64,000 nt of DNA, taken from positions 8,907,774-8,971,773 of the forward strand of contig NC_064219.1 of NCBI RefSeq assembly GCF_023101765.2, given 5' to 3'. Position numbers and translations under genes: made by a program. Shown one piece after another: positions 1-13,087 of the stretch. The DNA is from Spodoptera frugiperda (Eukaryota; Arthropoda; Insecta; Lepidoptera; Noctuidae). Under the pieces are notes generated by a model that was given only the letters and a program-made list of their open reading frames with translations, searched no databases and had not been told where the DNA came from. Position 1 is the first letter of the stretch; every line of letters starts with the position of its first letter.

Positions 1-1893
1 CCGTCATCAACTTGCGGTCGTAGGACAAAAGTTTTCTTACAATCGTGGTGTTCCACAACTTTTCTAAGTGGCGAACTTTGTCTCGTAATAACGTCTCGCG
101 CCCGTCTACCAAGTAATAGTTGCCAACTAATTACTCTAGTTCCCGCGACTCGAGTCGCTCCCGATGTTTTTCAGTAGGTCGCTGAACAAATAAATGAAAC
201 AAAAACAATGTAGTTAGAGAGACGATAAGCGATGGGCTCGCCTCATTGATATGCTACGAAGTCTCGTAGCGCTCGGAGCTGGCTACGTCTCATTATTATG
301 ATTATGTTGTACGTAGCTGTTAATTTTTATGCGTAATGTTTTCCTTCTACTTGTATCTCGTGGTTTATGTAATGTTACCTTACTTTTGACACAGCCTCGT
401 GTTATCTCGTATGATGTCCGAGACTTTAAGTATTTCTATAGTAAGGATTTTAAAGTGAGTTCAAGGGCAGCATATCAGCATGTGGTAATAAATTATACAG
501 TTGTTGTGAGGCTTTATTGCGCTCATTTATTTGGCGGCGGTTAAGTCGATGAAGCACTTTATTTAAAAAGGCAAATTTTGTATCCTTATTTAATGTATCA
601 CTGGCGCGTTGTGTACAGGTAGATGGTGTTTGCAGTGAAAGTCTTCATACATATTACGTGTTTCAGAAGCGCGCTAAATGCTAAAGTTGACACCTGTACT
701 ATATGCTTACGTTATAGCGTATCTATAGAATTCAGTGTTGTTTTCTCGCATACATCTTTCATCTATAATTAAGTCTTCATAGAGAGGACCTGTGTCAGTG
801 TGTAGATACACAATCATAGTAATTAGTACCTAATCTGGCACAATGATACTTAACGACATTTTCAATTTCAAAACAGTCAGGTAAAATGTAGGGCTTGTAC
901 ACTGTGCTACAGTGTGGTATTTATTGATTTTGTATAAATATTGTTTTACAAACATCGTAGTTTAAGCTCTGCTACGTTGAAGTACTCGTCTATCGGAGTC
1001 AGTTTGCAGTGTAATCCCTTGTGCGCAGGATTACAGCTCGTACCTACCTATACCAGTACCTACTTCAAGTACCTGCTAACTAATGCTCGACAGTTATCAG
1101 GACGTTGTTACAGTCCAGTTCACTACGTAAATGCTTCTCGATTATTTCGCAGAAAAATGTACAGGCGAAATGTTTTTGATGATATTGTTCGAAGTTTGTT
1201 CTGAGTTTTTTCAACAGCTTTTATAATGAATGTGACATTTATTTCTACTTTGATACGGCTTTGGGTCTTAACAATTTTCTATTCGTCTTAATTTTGATAA
1301 TTGAGTGCTGTTTTGTCATTTTGTCAACAAACACTACCATTATGTGACTGCCTTGTTAATTATTATTAGTTTCGGGTTTGATTTAACAAAAGGCAAAGTA
1401 CCTATTTTAAGTAAATTCTTTCTATTGTTCCTAATTGTAAAGGTGTAGGAGAAATGACTCACGCACGCTGTGATACATAGGGTTTATACATAGTCACATT
1501 GGGATTTTTAGGTAGCTGGCATAATGTAGGTGTACTTTCTTTGCTTAAAATTTAACTTACCGGTAGGTATAATATTAAGTATTTTCCGGGTAATAAAAAG
1601 CCTGATTCACATTCATAATTACTGTGGTTACGACCTGTGTCGCCTTAACCTTTTGACAGCGATGTCAAAAAGAAATGGACAACACGAAGCTTCTACTGTA
1701 TTTAAGAGCCGTACTTACTTATTAACCGAATTCTTCAATAGTTGTTATCATATTAATGCAGATGAAATAATAAAGTACATATTAAGCTGTTTACCCCGTA
1801 TAGGTAAATACTAAGTTAGTTAGTAGTACTATATTAGCAATGTTAAAGTTCTTTAAAATAGGAAAACTAAAAACTCACTGATTAATTTTAATA

Positions 1894-1932
1894 CCACGAT
1901 GTCTGGAATTGTACCCGGTATATGACAATCGT
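1894..1932 (+). repeat. SINE B middle fragment
   Basis: CACGATGTCTGGAATTGTAC and GGTATATGACAAT match the middle of SINE B (CGGAGTCTGGAATTGTGCCC...). Confidence 0.55.
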
Positions 1933-2077
1933 GGTGGCCCGTTTCTAATTATATGTACATACGTTTGAAATCACCAACCCACATTAAGCAAGCGTGGTGA
2001 TTAATCCTCAAACCTACTCCATGCGAGTAAAAAAAGGCTTTTGGTCAGCAGTGGTCACTTATGATGGCTGTTAAGTT

Positions 2078-2101
2078 CTAGGTAGTCCGCAGCTCCGGAT
2101 C
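2078..2101 (-). repeat. SINE A head fragment, inverted
   Basis: 24 bases complementary to the first bases of SINE A (GATCCGGAGCTGCGGACTAC). Only the head is recognisable. Confidence 0.55.
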
Positions 2102-2904
2102 AGATATAGGCTATACTTAAAACCTTAAATCATATTATACATATGTTAATTGCATTATTACAGGAGTAGTTAGCTATGCACAATATGTCATATGATACCT
2201 ACTATATACTCATATATGGTTCTGGGTTCGACAGACGGTTAAAAACCGGTGTTCTCGATAGTTTCACGGTCCGGTGAGGTTACAACACATTGCGCGTGAG
2301 TGTCCTCTCGGCTCGATTAACCGTTACTATCAGTTTGCGTGTCGGCGCATACGCAGCCCGGTCTAAGATTTCCTTTTGAAGAACACATTTTGAATATAGA
2401 TTTGTCGGTACTTGGTGGTATGGAGGAAATTGGAGTTGAAGATTGATAAATACGATCTATTTACGATATATTTTCCTGATCCGGGAATTAATCCCTAAAT
2501 CACTCATCTTTTACGATTCAGGACTTTCAAGAAGTGCTATTTTGTTGATTCACATGAATGCATTGACTTACTTATGGAACATTATTTTCTTAACTTGCAA
2601 GTAAGTTATTGATAGGATAAATCGATTTGTAACTGACAAAAATAGGCTCATTAAAACTTATTAGTAGTCCATCGGTCGCTGACGTGACCGCAGTGTAATC
2701 GGAAGCAGATTCGATTTCCACGAACTTTTGTAGTGTATTAGTTACTACTAACTCAGTACTACTCTACTGAGTTTTCCGGTTTTAAATTATCTCATTATGT
2801 ATTAGCATCTATCGGTTCACATAACGTCCCCGGAAAACACGTACTATAAAATATCTGACAACTGACATATTTTTCGAAAAACCGAAACAACTTCAATCGG
2901 TGCT

Positions 2905-3141
2905 AAGCTGAAAGTGGTGAAACTCCTTGCAATTACTAAATTTGACCCAAACAAACAAAAGGGGAAAGCTAAATAAAACCGTTTATAAAAAGAAGTCCCC
3001 TGACCTGTCTGTCTGTCTGTCTATGTATACGATTTTCACCAATAGATAGTGTGATTCCTAAAGAAGATTCAAGTGTACCTATAATTTATTATAGTTTTGG
3101 TCACGAAGGCAGAGCCAAGATGTCGGGTGGTCGAAAGCTAG
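2905..3141 (+). mobile_element. Helitron-like repeat fragment
   Basis: AAGCTGAAAGTGGTGAAAC start-like block, a TGTC microsatellite (3006-3020), ATTTTCACCAATAGATAG, and a CTAGT end at 3138-3142. These are parts of a dispersed lepidopteran repeat ending in CTAG, consistent with a decayed non-autonomous Helitron. The terminal hairpin is poor, so the class is tentative. Confidence 0.45.
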
Positions 3142-5126
3142 TATTTATGATATGTAGGTAATTAGGTGTAACAAATTACTTTTAGATTAACAAGTCTTCC
3201 TATAGTGCAAGTTAGTTGCTGATCTTATTCGCGAAATCCGTTTAATGTGTGTACTTGTGCTTCTTGCGCCATAGTTACAGCCGGCCATATGTTGTACCCT
3301 AAGCTTATGTTAGTATTTACGGGACCCAACCGTTGCCAAGTCTGAAACCTATCTAAGGGAACTGCATAGTAATGTGGAAGGTGCATTATTATAGGGAACG
3401 CATTTGATTATGGATCCTAAGATTGAGGCGTTACGGGTGAATTTTGGATGATGGTTTTTGGCGTCATTTTTTGGATTTGTTTTGTGTTGACCTTGACATT
3501 TATATTGAGGAGAATGTGTCTACTGTCATATTGGACTGAACTTTGTACCTAGGTAATTAGTTAGTGACATTTTTGTTGACCGATTTGGGCGATTGAATTT
3601 TTCTTTCTGTGTTTGTTCTTCAAAGCATTTATCTCTTTGATTCCCATGGGTCTTGAGATGATGTCGTGTAGCTTAACTTTGCTTCTTACATAGGGCTATT
3701 GGCCAGTCTTTCCTACATTCCCAGGATTTAAATTTACCTAGTCTTCTAGACTTGTGGAAGCAGTGTAACTAATGATTAACTCATTACTAATGAGTTGTAC
3801 AAGAGAGATTAACACATTACCATAGCTCCCTATCAAATCACCAATGACACGCAAAACTGAAAGCAGAGCCCAATATTTGCTTGACAAAAGTTATAAGGTG
3901 TCGAGTTGTTTACTAGTAGGCAGGTTGGAGACTTGGAGATGATGCGTCCAATTTGTATGCGGCGGGTCTTATTGCACGTACCTACGTATATATTTACCGG
4001 GTTTAATACCTACAGCCGCAAGTCGGCGAACGTGTCGTATTCCTAAGCGTGTGTATGCCGCTGCCGACGCCGGCTGGTGTATGTAGGTATGTTTTTGCGC
4101 GCCGAGGCCACACAAAGGCTCTCGGCTCTCGGCCTCGGCGACGGGCGAGCCACACCGAGCCGCGCCGCGATTTACGACGCGTCGCCCGCACTGTATTTCG
4201 GGCATTGCCGATGTATGAGATGAAGGAAGGTGTGGATGTGGTATTTTATTTGTTTGGTGATTAGGTGATTTTGTTGTAAGGTTCATGTTATAGAATTCGT
4301 AATACTAATAGGTACACTGGATAGGTAAGTCAACACTTCGAGATTACGTTTGGTTACGCCGTAATATCTGTGTGTTTAATTAAGGAGTAATTATTGCAGA
4401 TTTGTACAGCTACAAAAGCCGTTAAAATACAAATTAAATGTCAGAAAGAACATCGAAAGAGACAAACGCCATAAACAAAATCTGTGACATGAAAATATGT
4501 TCTTTACATGCAACGTGGCTAAACATGCCGCATCAGCCACCTCGTACCTATCTTCTTACATCGGTATGCACGTTCTCTAGTGATTTTGTTATCGGCGCGC
4601 ACCCCCGGCGACATCCGACGCCGCGCCATTACCGACCCCCCCCCCGCCCTCGCCCGCGCCGCCCCTCGTACTGTGTTGCCAACTAAATGCGAGATAATTG
4701 ATGTTTAGCGACCGTTCGGACGTCAATAGTGCCCTGATATGCCTAGTTGTTTGCCCAACAACGTACACACACCTATACTTAATTATTCGGTTTGATAACA
4801 CCTGTTACACATTAAGGTACAAGGGCAAACAGATCCTGGTTGATAGCTAGATAAGTCTGACGAAGTAGAAACAAAGTTTTCAGAAATTGCTGAAAACGTT
4901 AGTTATTAGTTAGTTTCTATCCACTCATAACTTTCGATAAGACTTAGTAATTAATTATATTATGAACTACCTAGTTTCATCCGCTGCTCGGCTCCAATTG
5001 ACCAAAGCGTGATGTTTTATAGCATATAAAGCCTTCTTCGATAAGTGCACTAATACAATATAAAAGTAATTATTCAAATTAGACCAGTAGTTCTAAAGAT
5101 TAACGCGTTTAAACATACATACAAGG

Positions 5127-5206
5127 TAGGCGTGCACCGTCGGCCACATCATCACTTACCACCAGGCGAGATGGTGGCCAAGCGCCATCCTGTTAAGTAT
5201 GAAAAA
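5127..5206 (+). repeat. LINE D-type A-tailed 3' end
   Basis: CACTTACCACCAGGCGAGAT and GGTGGCCAAGCGCCATCC followed by an A-rich end, shared with 58091 and 60318. It is probably the 3' untranslated end of a LINE. No ORF part is visible. Confidence 0.65.
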
Positions 5207-5696
5207 CAAACTCATCAGTTTTATTGTATAAACATCTAAATATAAAGTAAAAGTAAATAGATTAGTAAGAGTATAGATAAAGCAGTTTCAGGACTGCTAC
5301 ATCTCGCAAGCACTCTAAAACACCACGAGTCTATGTAACCAAACTAAGAGACCTATCTACAAAGAATAATAATATTCTATTATTTCGCTTCCATCTGGCA
5401 ACTCCGTAGCTCATTAGCCAATGGTGAGATCGCCAGTCGATGCCGCGACTTGAATTTTTACAGCCTATAACAGTATACGAGGGATACCGTCTGGAGTATC
5501 GCAAACCCATTCCCTCGCCTTTTACTGAATTCTTCGTTAATTAGAAAGGAAAATCGACTTGACTATCGATTTAGGAATATAGGTTTAAAAGAAGTTACCT
5601 TCTTATAAAAGTATAGGGATAGTCTCTAAGATTATTCTGAGACCTAGTAAAAGTACCTTTAACCGATGAGCATGCATGAAAAGACTGATGATTGTT

Positions 5697-5796
5697 GATG
5701 AAGCGAAAGAGGTGTGTAAGAATCGTAGCAATTGGCGTTCGATTGTCTCTGCCTACCCCCATGGGAGACAGGCGTGAGGTTATGTATGTATGTATT
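5697..5796 (+). repeat. LINE 3' end (SIVSAYPHGRQA type)
   Basis: 26 codons then a stop (5775-5777): CKNRSNWRSIVSAYPHGRQA, followed by a TATG microsatellite tail (5781-5796). This is the C-terminus of a lepidopteran LINE reverse transcriptase ORF plus tail. Everything upstream is missing (5'-truncated insertion). Confidence 0.75.
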
Positions 5797-5929
5797 ATAC
5801 TGAGAGTGATCCTTCGCTGGTCTAATGAGCGACAGCAGGTCAGTTTCAATTATGTGCTAATTGTTATTAGTAAAATAATCGACACTAATGATGTTGACGA
5901 AATAATTACAAAAGAGCAGCAGCGCGGCC

Positions 5930-5991
5930 GTCGCCGCGTTGTGGGTCGCGGAATGCTCTTCATGAATATGAGCCTCTAGCATGGCTTGAAA
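5930..5991 (+). repeat. Fragment of the 8675-type inverted-repeat family
   Basis: Shares the CATGAATATGAGCCTCT and ATGGCTTGAAA core with the element at 8675-8819 but lacks its right arm. It joins directly to a SINE A head at 5994, so one inserted into, or recombined with, the other. Confidence 0.6.
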
Positions 5992-5993
5992 TA

Positions 5994-6047
5994 TGGAGCT
6001 GCGGAGTACCTAGCGGGTTTACCGGGGCTCCCGCTAGAAAAGCAGGT
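5994..6047 (+). repeat. SINE A head fragment
   Basis: GGAGCTGCGGAGTACCTAGC through AAAGCAGGTATT, matching the first ~55 bases of SINE A. The body is absent. Confidence 0.8.
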
Positions 6048-6474
6048 ATTGTTTGACCATTAGATCTCAATTATACATTACGACAAACACCATCATTAGT
6101 CAATTAAAATACATAGCAATTGATAAATATACAATTAGAGGTGATAGTTCAATCAGTTTTGGGCACCAATTTGACACGCATTTATTAGCTGACCTTATAG
6201 TGCACCATATCATTACCTCTAGTCGGCAATCATTTAGTAATGTGATGATCGCGGACGTTTTAAAACAATTGTTAATGGTATTGTCCGAATCGTGTATAAG
6301 TGGTTTTTAATTGTTTATTTGTACATTATTATCAATGCACATTGGTACCGAATTAGGATCTTGATTCCGCGTCCGCGACACACTAAGTTCGCGTGGTTTT
6401 TAATTCTATAGCGAAAGAATAATGATGTTATTCCCTGAGTGCTAGTTGGACTTATTTACATAAAATTTATTGGA

Positions 6475-6647
6475 TGCCCAATTACAATCTTTCCCAATCT
6501 CCCCATATCCTCAAATTCCTAATCCCCCAAAAGGCCATGCTCTTGTTTCGGGCGCCTCTGGTGTTTCGGGTGTCAATAGGCGGCGCCGATTGCTTACAAT
6601 CAGGTGATCCAGTGCTCGTTTACCATCTATCTTATAAAAAAAATGTA
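6475..6647 (+). repeat. Repeat C, 3' part with A tail
   Basis: CCAATTACAATCTTTCCCAA, then CCCCAAAAGGCCATGC, GGTGTTTCGGGTGTCAATAG and a 3' A run (6640-6647). Lacks the head. Confidence 0.8.
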
Positions 6648-7139
6648 GATGCTTATATCGTCTGAAAGGATCAGCAGTCTTTTAGGTATAAAGCAATGAC
6701 TTTTTTCCTATTGTTCATTTTAGAGCACTTTTTATCCTTAAACCAACATAAGGTACATGATATGTAGTTGATCTAACCTGAAAATAAAACTGATCATCAC
6801 CACGTTGCGTTCGGATAATTTCTCCCATGTCGTAAGATATAAAACGATACTAGAAGTGCTTTATGAGTAATAACTATCATGAATGTAACATGTGTACACA
6901 TTAAAGTGACCTGTTGCCTCGCGTAACAAAACAAACTGCCGGAAAACTAGCAACATAACCGATGCCACTTCTAGATTTAGATACGTAGTGCAGTGTAAAA
7001 TAATACTTAATGTAGTTGTTATTGAATATTCTTTTCTTTGTACATGTTATGATATTCAGTTTATGAGAGTATCTCATTTGTGGAGTAGCAAGTGTACTTA
7101 TTAAGTTCTTAATATCATTCTTAAGCCATAATATTATTT

Positions 7140-7301
7140 TGATCCGGAGCTGCGGACTACCTAGCGGGTTACCGGGGCTCCGACTCGAAAAGCAGGAGAA
7201 GGAACGAGGTGGTTTTTAGTCAGTAAGAGTAAGAGTCTGACTCCCTCTCGCCTCGCTCAAGGCGGGAGAAGTCATTGGATGATTTTCCCCCTTAAAAAAA
7301 G
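7140..7301 (+). mobile_element. SINE A, near-complete copy
   Basis: Starts GATCCGGAGCTGCGGACTAC, contains CGGGTTACCGGGGCTCCG and GGTTTTTAGTCAGTAAGAG, and ends with a short A run. It is flanked by a 13-bp target duplication, CATAATATTATTT at 7127-7139 and CATAACATTATTT at 7303-7315 (one mismatch). That proves retroposition rather than fragment dispersal. Same family as the copies at 42404 and 53698. Confidence 0.9.
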
Positions 7302-7888
7302 TCATAACATTATTTGCCTCGTAGTAAAAGTTAACTTTGTTGTCCTTAAGTGAGTAAAATTTTACTTGGGAGGCGAATTTAAGTGCTGTTGCAGGTGTAT
7401 TGTACGTTAGTAGGTAATGGTAATGGAATAATAATATTATTCACATGGTCTGTCCGGTTGTATGGTGATAGTTCGCCTCGTTACGCATGCTCCCGTAATC
7501 CATGTCAGGGACAGCGCGGTGGACTTGTGCACTACACAACTATAGGTAGATAACTAGATAGGTACCTAGTGGTCATGGAAAAGTTAATCTAAACCTAGGG
7601 TCTGTCTCACCAAGTGTAACACATTTCCAATCAAAGATACGTCAAATTGTCCCCAAGTGCTGCTGCTTTTCTACCAGAGAGGTGCTATGCTACGTTGCTG
7701 TGGATGCGTTTGGCTTCCACCAATCATATTCATTGATACACGTAGCTTGCACTGGTAGAAAAGGACATTCGTAGTACAGCTACATACGTTAGTATCAGTG
7801 GAAACGGTCACATGGTTTCGTAGCTTAGCTATTACATCTTCGTAACATAGGTACATAGTTCAACTCTGATGGTAAAGCACCCTTAGAA

Positions 7889-7925
7889 TTCTGCCTACCC
7901 CTTTCGGGGATCAAAAGTTATGTGA
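7889..7925 (+). repeat. SINE B 3' fragment
   Basis: TTCTGCCTACCCCTTTCGGG and a following AAAAGTTATGTGA match the 3' end of SINE B. Confidence 0.6.
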
Positions 7926-8202
7926 ATTCATCGTCACCATCATCATCAAAAATCATGTAACATTATGATGTGATGAGTTGGACCCATTCATTATCATATA
8001 ACCCATTAGTCACAATACCTGACTCGATGGTTTTAATAAGTATTGAAATTATTTTCCTGTTAAATTATCCTGCCTAATAATTTTATTGCGTAAATATGTG
8101 TCTTTCTTTTTTTTCACATAGCAACAGAACGTTTTTAAGATATGATTTTGGTTTCTGGACATAATTTGAAAGGTGAAGAGTAGACTACCCTTATGTTTTC
8201 TT

Positions 8203-8334
8203 TCATCATCATTATCATCATACCAGCCACAGGACGTCCACTGCTGAACATAGGCCTCCCCCAATGACTTCCAGATAGGCCGGTTGGAAGCGACCTGCAT
8301 CCAGCGGCTCCCTGCGACTTTAATCAGGTCGTCT
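8203..8334 (-). repeat. LINE E 3' end (QQWTSCG type)
   Basis: Minus strand reads DDLIKVAGSRWMQVASNRPI, then WKSLGEAYVQQWTSCG and a GATGAT-rich tail. This is the C-terminal end of a non-LTR retrotransposon reverse transcriptase ORF, 5'-truncated. At least five more pieces of this family occur in the window. Confidence 0.85.
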
Positions 8335-8674
8335 GTTTGTTTTCTTTAATTATTATAAACTTAAAAGTATACTGATTATAAACCAGTCAGGCTATGCCAC
8401 AATGCCCACTGCATAGATTAGTAGTATTTCGTAGGCGACTTTGGTGGGCCTACGCACGATCGGCGCTACGAACATTGGCATTGTGGATTTTTAAGCAACT
8501 ATAATTTCAGATAACATTTTATAATAGGCTAATATTTAAAGATCATTTCTACGAACAAAAATATTAATTTATGTGTAATATATGATTGTGTATAGTAATT
8601 ATTAATGTCCTCTTCCTTCCTATATCTTTCCATTTTCTTCATCTTTTTTTGAAGTCCTGGAGGTTTAACTAGTT

Positions 8675-8819
8675 TTACTTACGTAACCGTTTCACGAGGA
8701 ACTCGATTCAGCGACACACGACGCGGCGATTGTCGCGCTGCTACTGCTGCTCATGAATATGAGCCTCTGACATGGCTTGAAACTAGACGAGTTCCTCGTG
8801 AAACAGTTACGTGAGTAAG
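8675..8819. mobile_element. Short inverted-repeat element (~145 bp)
   Basis: About 30-bp inverted arms: the left includes CCGTTTCACGAGGAACTCG (to 8705), and the right (8788-8819) is its near complement with a 3-base gap near the outer end. The core contains GCTCATGAATATGAGCC, itself a palindrome, and TGGCTTGAAAC. The core recurs at 5945-5990, so this is a dispersed family, probably a foldback or MITE-like element common in Lepidoptera. Non-coding. Confidence 0.7.
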
Positions 8820-9192
8820 CCGATAACATAATAATGAATTTAGTATGTCTCACGAAAGTTACAATAAAGTTTTACTTAGAATTTGTAATAAATGGTTATT
8901 ATATTAAATTGTTACCTATATTCGCGGATAGCAACAGCAGAGTAAGATTTAACCGCATGCCGAGGAAACCTGGCGTGCGACGCTAAGTGCGTCATAATCA
9001 TTAGGTATGAGCTAGACATGCGCTTGCCACGAGATGGCCTGACAGATGACACGCGCCATTTTAGGACTGTACTGTCATATGCTATGCCATTGCTTTGGTA
9101 GGTGAGTAATCGCTAGCGTGATGTCAAGAATAAGGTTTCGTGTGGTCGATTACTAGGTCTATGAAAGTGATAATTATTAGGTATTTCAATTT

Positions 9193-9440
9193 TGACTGCC
9201 TCGTTCGTTAGTCGAGGATCTTGGGTTCGATTCCCGGGTCCGGCAAAGCATTATTGGGATTTTTCCGGTTTTTCGAAAATCCCACGAAGTCTGGAATTGT
9301 GTCCGGCAATAGGCTCATGCCCTATTACATGGGACTTATAACACAAATGGTGAAAAGTAGAAGTACATTGTACAGTGGCATTACGTGCCGTAATGTGCAC
9401 CTCTGCCTACCCTTTCGAGGATAAAAGGCGTGACGCAACA
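9193..9440 (+). mobile_element. SINE B copy
   Basis: Same family: GACTGCCTCGTT head, GGGTTCGATTCCCGGG B box, and ACGTGCCGTAATGTGCACC to GGCGTGACG end. A stretch between the A and B boxes is deleted, so its internal promoter is probably dead. Confidence 0.9.
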
Positions 9441-9960
9441 AAATCTAGTTTCATGTAATAACTAACACCATTTTCAGCAGACTTGTGAATTCTACCAAAC
9501 GCTACACTCACAACCTTTTGTTAAATATACCTAATTATATAAAACGTTCAACAACACGCGTCCCATCCTAATTATAATTCCAAAGTCTTGCATCTCAGCG
9601 GGCGCGACGTGGCTGCCTCCGACCGTACCTAGGCGCCTACACATTGATATTTAGGCTCTATTTGTTTGTTATTAAGGTTGGTATTGCGATGGTGTAGTGT
9701 GTAGTAAACAACACAATAAGTTTTCTGTGTAATTGTTATCGCGACACCGCGCTGCAGGGCCGGCGCGAGGTCGGGTGACGCATAGATAGCGCCCAACCCT
9801 ACACTGGGCACAACCTTCGATCGAGCGTGACTGCCGATTATGCTCACGGGTTAAATAACGCACTTTTTTTTTGTTTCGTCTCATTAATTTTTCTCTTTTA
9901 TTTTTAAGATTGTTTTAGGTTGTTGCAAAAGTTGTTAATGACATTTCATTTAGGTATAAT

Positions 9961-10115
9961 GACTGACTCGTTGGTCTAATGGCTGTATGCGCGACTTTCG
10001 AGCAAGGGACTCTGGTAAAAAAATCTAATCTCAAGGAGTTTGGTATTGTAACCATTTGGCATTGTATATGGCAATCCCTTAATACATGGGACTCATAACA
10101 TTACTAGTGTAAAGA
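9961..10115 (+). repeat. SINE B, decayed copy
   Basis: GACTGACTCGTTGGTCTAAT head and TATATGGCAATCCCTTAATA body are recognisable. The B box is degraded and the 3' part absent. Confidence 0.75.
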
Positions 10116-10708
10116 GGTGCCGTCTCTTCTGCTTTGGTGCGCAATCAAAGTATGGAAGTACTACGGAAGCCTCTGAGTGTGCTAGGCTCCTCCAATGCTT
10201 ACCTATGGAAGGAAAAATCACTGCTTGTTGTTTTTTTTTTATGTTTTCTGAGTTGTCTCGTAAGTAGTGTACGATATAATAGAGATGGCCTATGACACTG
10301 CTGCCGTGTGCACTGGCAATTAACTGTTACCTTCAGTTTCTTACAACTTGACTAGGAAGTGGAGTTTAAAAGAAAATATTTTTTCCATGAGAAGTTTAAA
10401 ATAAAATGATGGGTTTTGAACGCATTTAAGAAAATTAAATAGGCATAAAAACTTTTTTCAACACGACACTTATTCTTTTTTTTTCCTTGCATACGGCGGA
10501 TACGATTATCGCATCACAATTTACAAGCTGGCTGGTTAGACAATCGGTCCGCGTTCTATTTTTGAAACACCCGCCGAAATGCACATCTGGCGTGTAAGGG
10601 CGGGCAATTATTGTGTTGTCCATTGACGTATAGCTATAACATTTAATGCGATTCGCGTGCCCTTAATGGCTGCTTTTGTTCAATTAACTAGAGATTGTCC
10701 AGTACTGT

Positions 10709-11017
10709 ACTTTAGTACTTTTGACTGCCTCGTTGGTCGATTGGTTGCAAGTGCGACTGCCGAACAAGGGGTCTCGGGTTCGATTCCCGGGAAAGTATTA
10801 CTGGGCTTTTTTTTCGGATTTTCGAAAATTTCTCGGTAGTAGCACGGAGTCTGGAATTGTGTCCAGTATATGGCAATAGGCTCACCGCCTATTACATGGG
10901 ACTTATAACACAAATGGTGAAAAGTTGGTGTACATTGTATAGCGGCATTACTTGCCGTAATGTGCACCTCTGCCTACCCCTTCGGGGATAAAAGGCGTGA
11001 CGTTGTGTGTTTGTGTG
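10709..11017 (+). mobile_element. SINE B, tRNA-derived, full copy
   Basis: The head resembles a tRNA with an A box (TGGTCGATTGG) and B box (GGTTCGATTCC). The body contains CGGAGTCTGGAATTGTG, CCTATTACATGGGACTTA and GCCGTAATGTGCACCTCTG, and it ends GGATAAAAGGCGTGACG plus a TGTG-rich tail. A 13-bp duplication TGTCCAGTACTGT lies at 10696-10708 and 11018-11030, so this is a complete insertion. Confidence 0.93.
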
Positions 11018-13087
11018 TGTCCAGTACTGTCCGTTTGTGGTTGAAAATAACTTGATTGTTCTTCCGCGAATAGTTTTGTGGCTGAATAGCGGAATGGTGA
11101 CGTGTCGGGAAGTCTTAGGCGCCATTAGGGACAGGTAACCACAATCTAACCGGTTTACGAATGTTTTCGTTGGTTCGCCGGTATTGATAACATTGATATT
11201 GATAAAGAATCGTCGTAATTGTGAAGTTGGTCGTGGAGTCGTGGGATTATTTGTTGTAGATACTAGTACGGACCCATTTTTGTTATGAGATCACTTATTT
11301 GCAACTAACTTGCGGAATGTGGGCAAATTTTTGTCAATAGGTAACCAAACCACATATTCCGTGAATTCTTAAGACAATTTCTAGTATATTATTTGGTGAT
11401 TAGGTACTAACAATTATAAAGCAAATTAGCTGAGTGGCGACAAATCTGGTTTTAGACAAACAAACCTATTACTAATGATAGCGCCACAGGCCAATTTAAT
11501 GAAAATTTAACACAAATAAATAAATATGTAAAAACTAAATAACAATCATGTTTATTAATCACTTGGAAGTAACTGGAACATTTGAAGTATAATAAACGGC
11601 CGAAACGTGTTCAAAAGAAAGTGTAAAGTTTTTGCATACAAAAAGCAACGGGTGTTCGTCAAAATTGAAACCCGAGCGACATATTGCACCCCATTGTCTG
11701 TCTGTCCCGCGGACTCCTCGCTCCTCGCTTCCTCCATAAACAATAGCTGGGTCATTCAACGATACATTTGTTCTCTCACTTAAGTTTTGTAATCTCAAAA
11801 GGAGTTTCTAAAAAGGCGGATTTATTATTTTTAGTATCATGTTACTGGCTGCAGGGTGCATTGTCTATGATTCGGTTATTGTTTTTTTTTGCGCGCGCAA
11901 CTCGCCGGTTGTAATAAACACGTAAGATGGACGTTAGAATATTATTCTATTGTTTAGAGAAATAACATGCTTTACTTTTGTTTATTGTGTCGTAAAGTCA
12001 AGAGAGATCAAAACTTAATACCTATGCATAATCATTATAATAAATCAATCAATATTAAACTTAAAGCAATAATCATAACTAACTCATATTTCATTTACGA
12101 GTAAATCTGACAATTTGACAATGGCTGACTGACCCACTGAACTCGCTTCGTTCAGAACCTATACAAAATTTAATATTATACCATGGAGTAATAAAACGGG
12201 ACCTGTTGCGCGAACCCCGTGCATTGTACGTTTACAACCACTGTTTCGACTAATTAAACCGTTTTATGAGCTTTTGTTTTGTCTTAACGGCCATTCCATG
12301 GGCTTTTGGAGTGACTTTTGATGACGTCACATTAATTTATACAGCGTTATAAATGACCTAATTATTTATGATGATTGATGTTGTTTCGGTAGAGCACTTA
12401 CCTACTTTATATTTGACAGATGAGGCTGTACGCTTTATTACCTTTGCATAAAATTGAATATGTCATAGACTTTTTGCATATTTAACAAGGAGGACGTAAT
12501 AAGTTGAATCAATAAACATTTAAATCGGCATAGCAGCGTTCAGCAGGTTTTGATACGAGCAGAGTGAACAAGATAAATAAGTTGTTTATGCGATCATAAT
12601 CTTAATAAGTTATCGGCGGCGCGATCAAGATAGTTACTGGCGAAACTTGATTTTTCGCAAGATTTCTCACGTGGTGCAAATAAATGACAGGTTAATTTTA
12701 GTCGTTATACAAAATAAATGATACCGGTTGCACTTTGATGACTTTAACCAGCTCCTGTAGGTAGTGCTGTGTCATTCATCAACGTCTTATAATTTCGTCA
12801 CAGAATAACAATCGTGTTAGAGGCTTACTAAGTAATAAGTAGTTTAACTCATAACTATCTCTACGTAACCTTTCTAAGATAAGTAATTATGATGTTTTGG
12901 TTGTTAGTTCTTGCTCTTTTCAGTTATTTCTTCTCCATACTTTTTTGTTGGTTCGTAAACTTGGAATTTATTGCAATTTACATTTTTTCTTTCAGTTACA
13001 GTACTGTTCCCATTTTTTTATGTCATTTCACACACACTCCCGAGGGAACCTATTGCATGTGTCAGGTCATAGTGTGTCAGTGAGCTA

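Larger units (their letters stand above)
1..5126. other. Gene-free stretch
   Basis: AT-rich unique-looking DNA. It holds a SINE B fragment (1894), a SINE A head (2078), a Helitron-like fragment (2905-3141) and two GC-rich patches (4025-4205 and 4595-4680, the second with CGCGCCATTACCG). Open frames here are under 106 codons and carry no domain. I see no gene. Confidence 0.6.

Noticed and set aside
9193..9260. A functional tRNA gene (A and B boxes)
   Set aside because: It is the head of SINE B. The cloverleaf arms do not pair and the SINE body follows.
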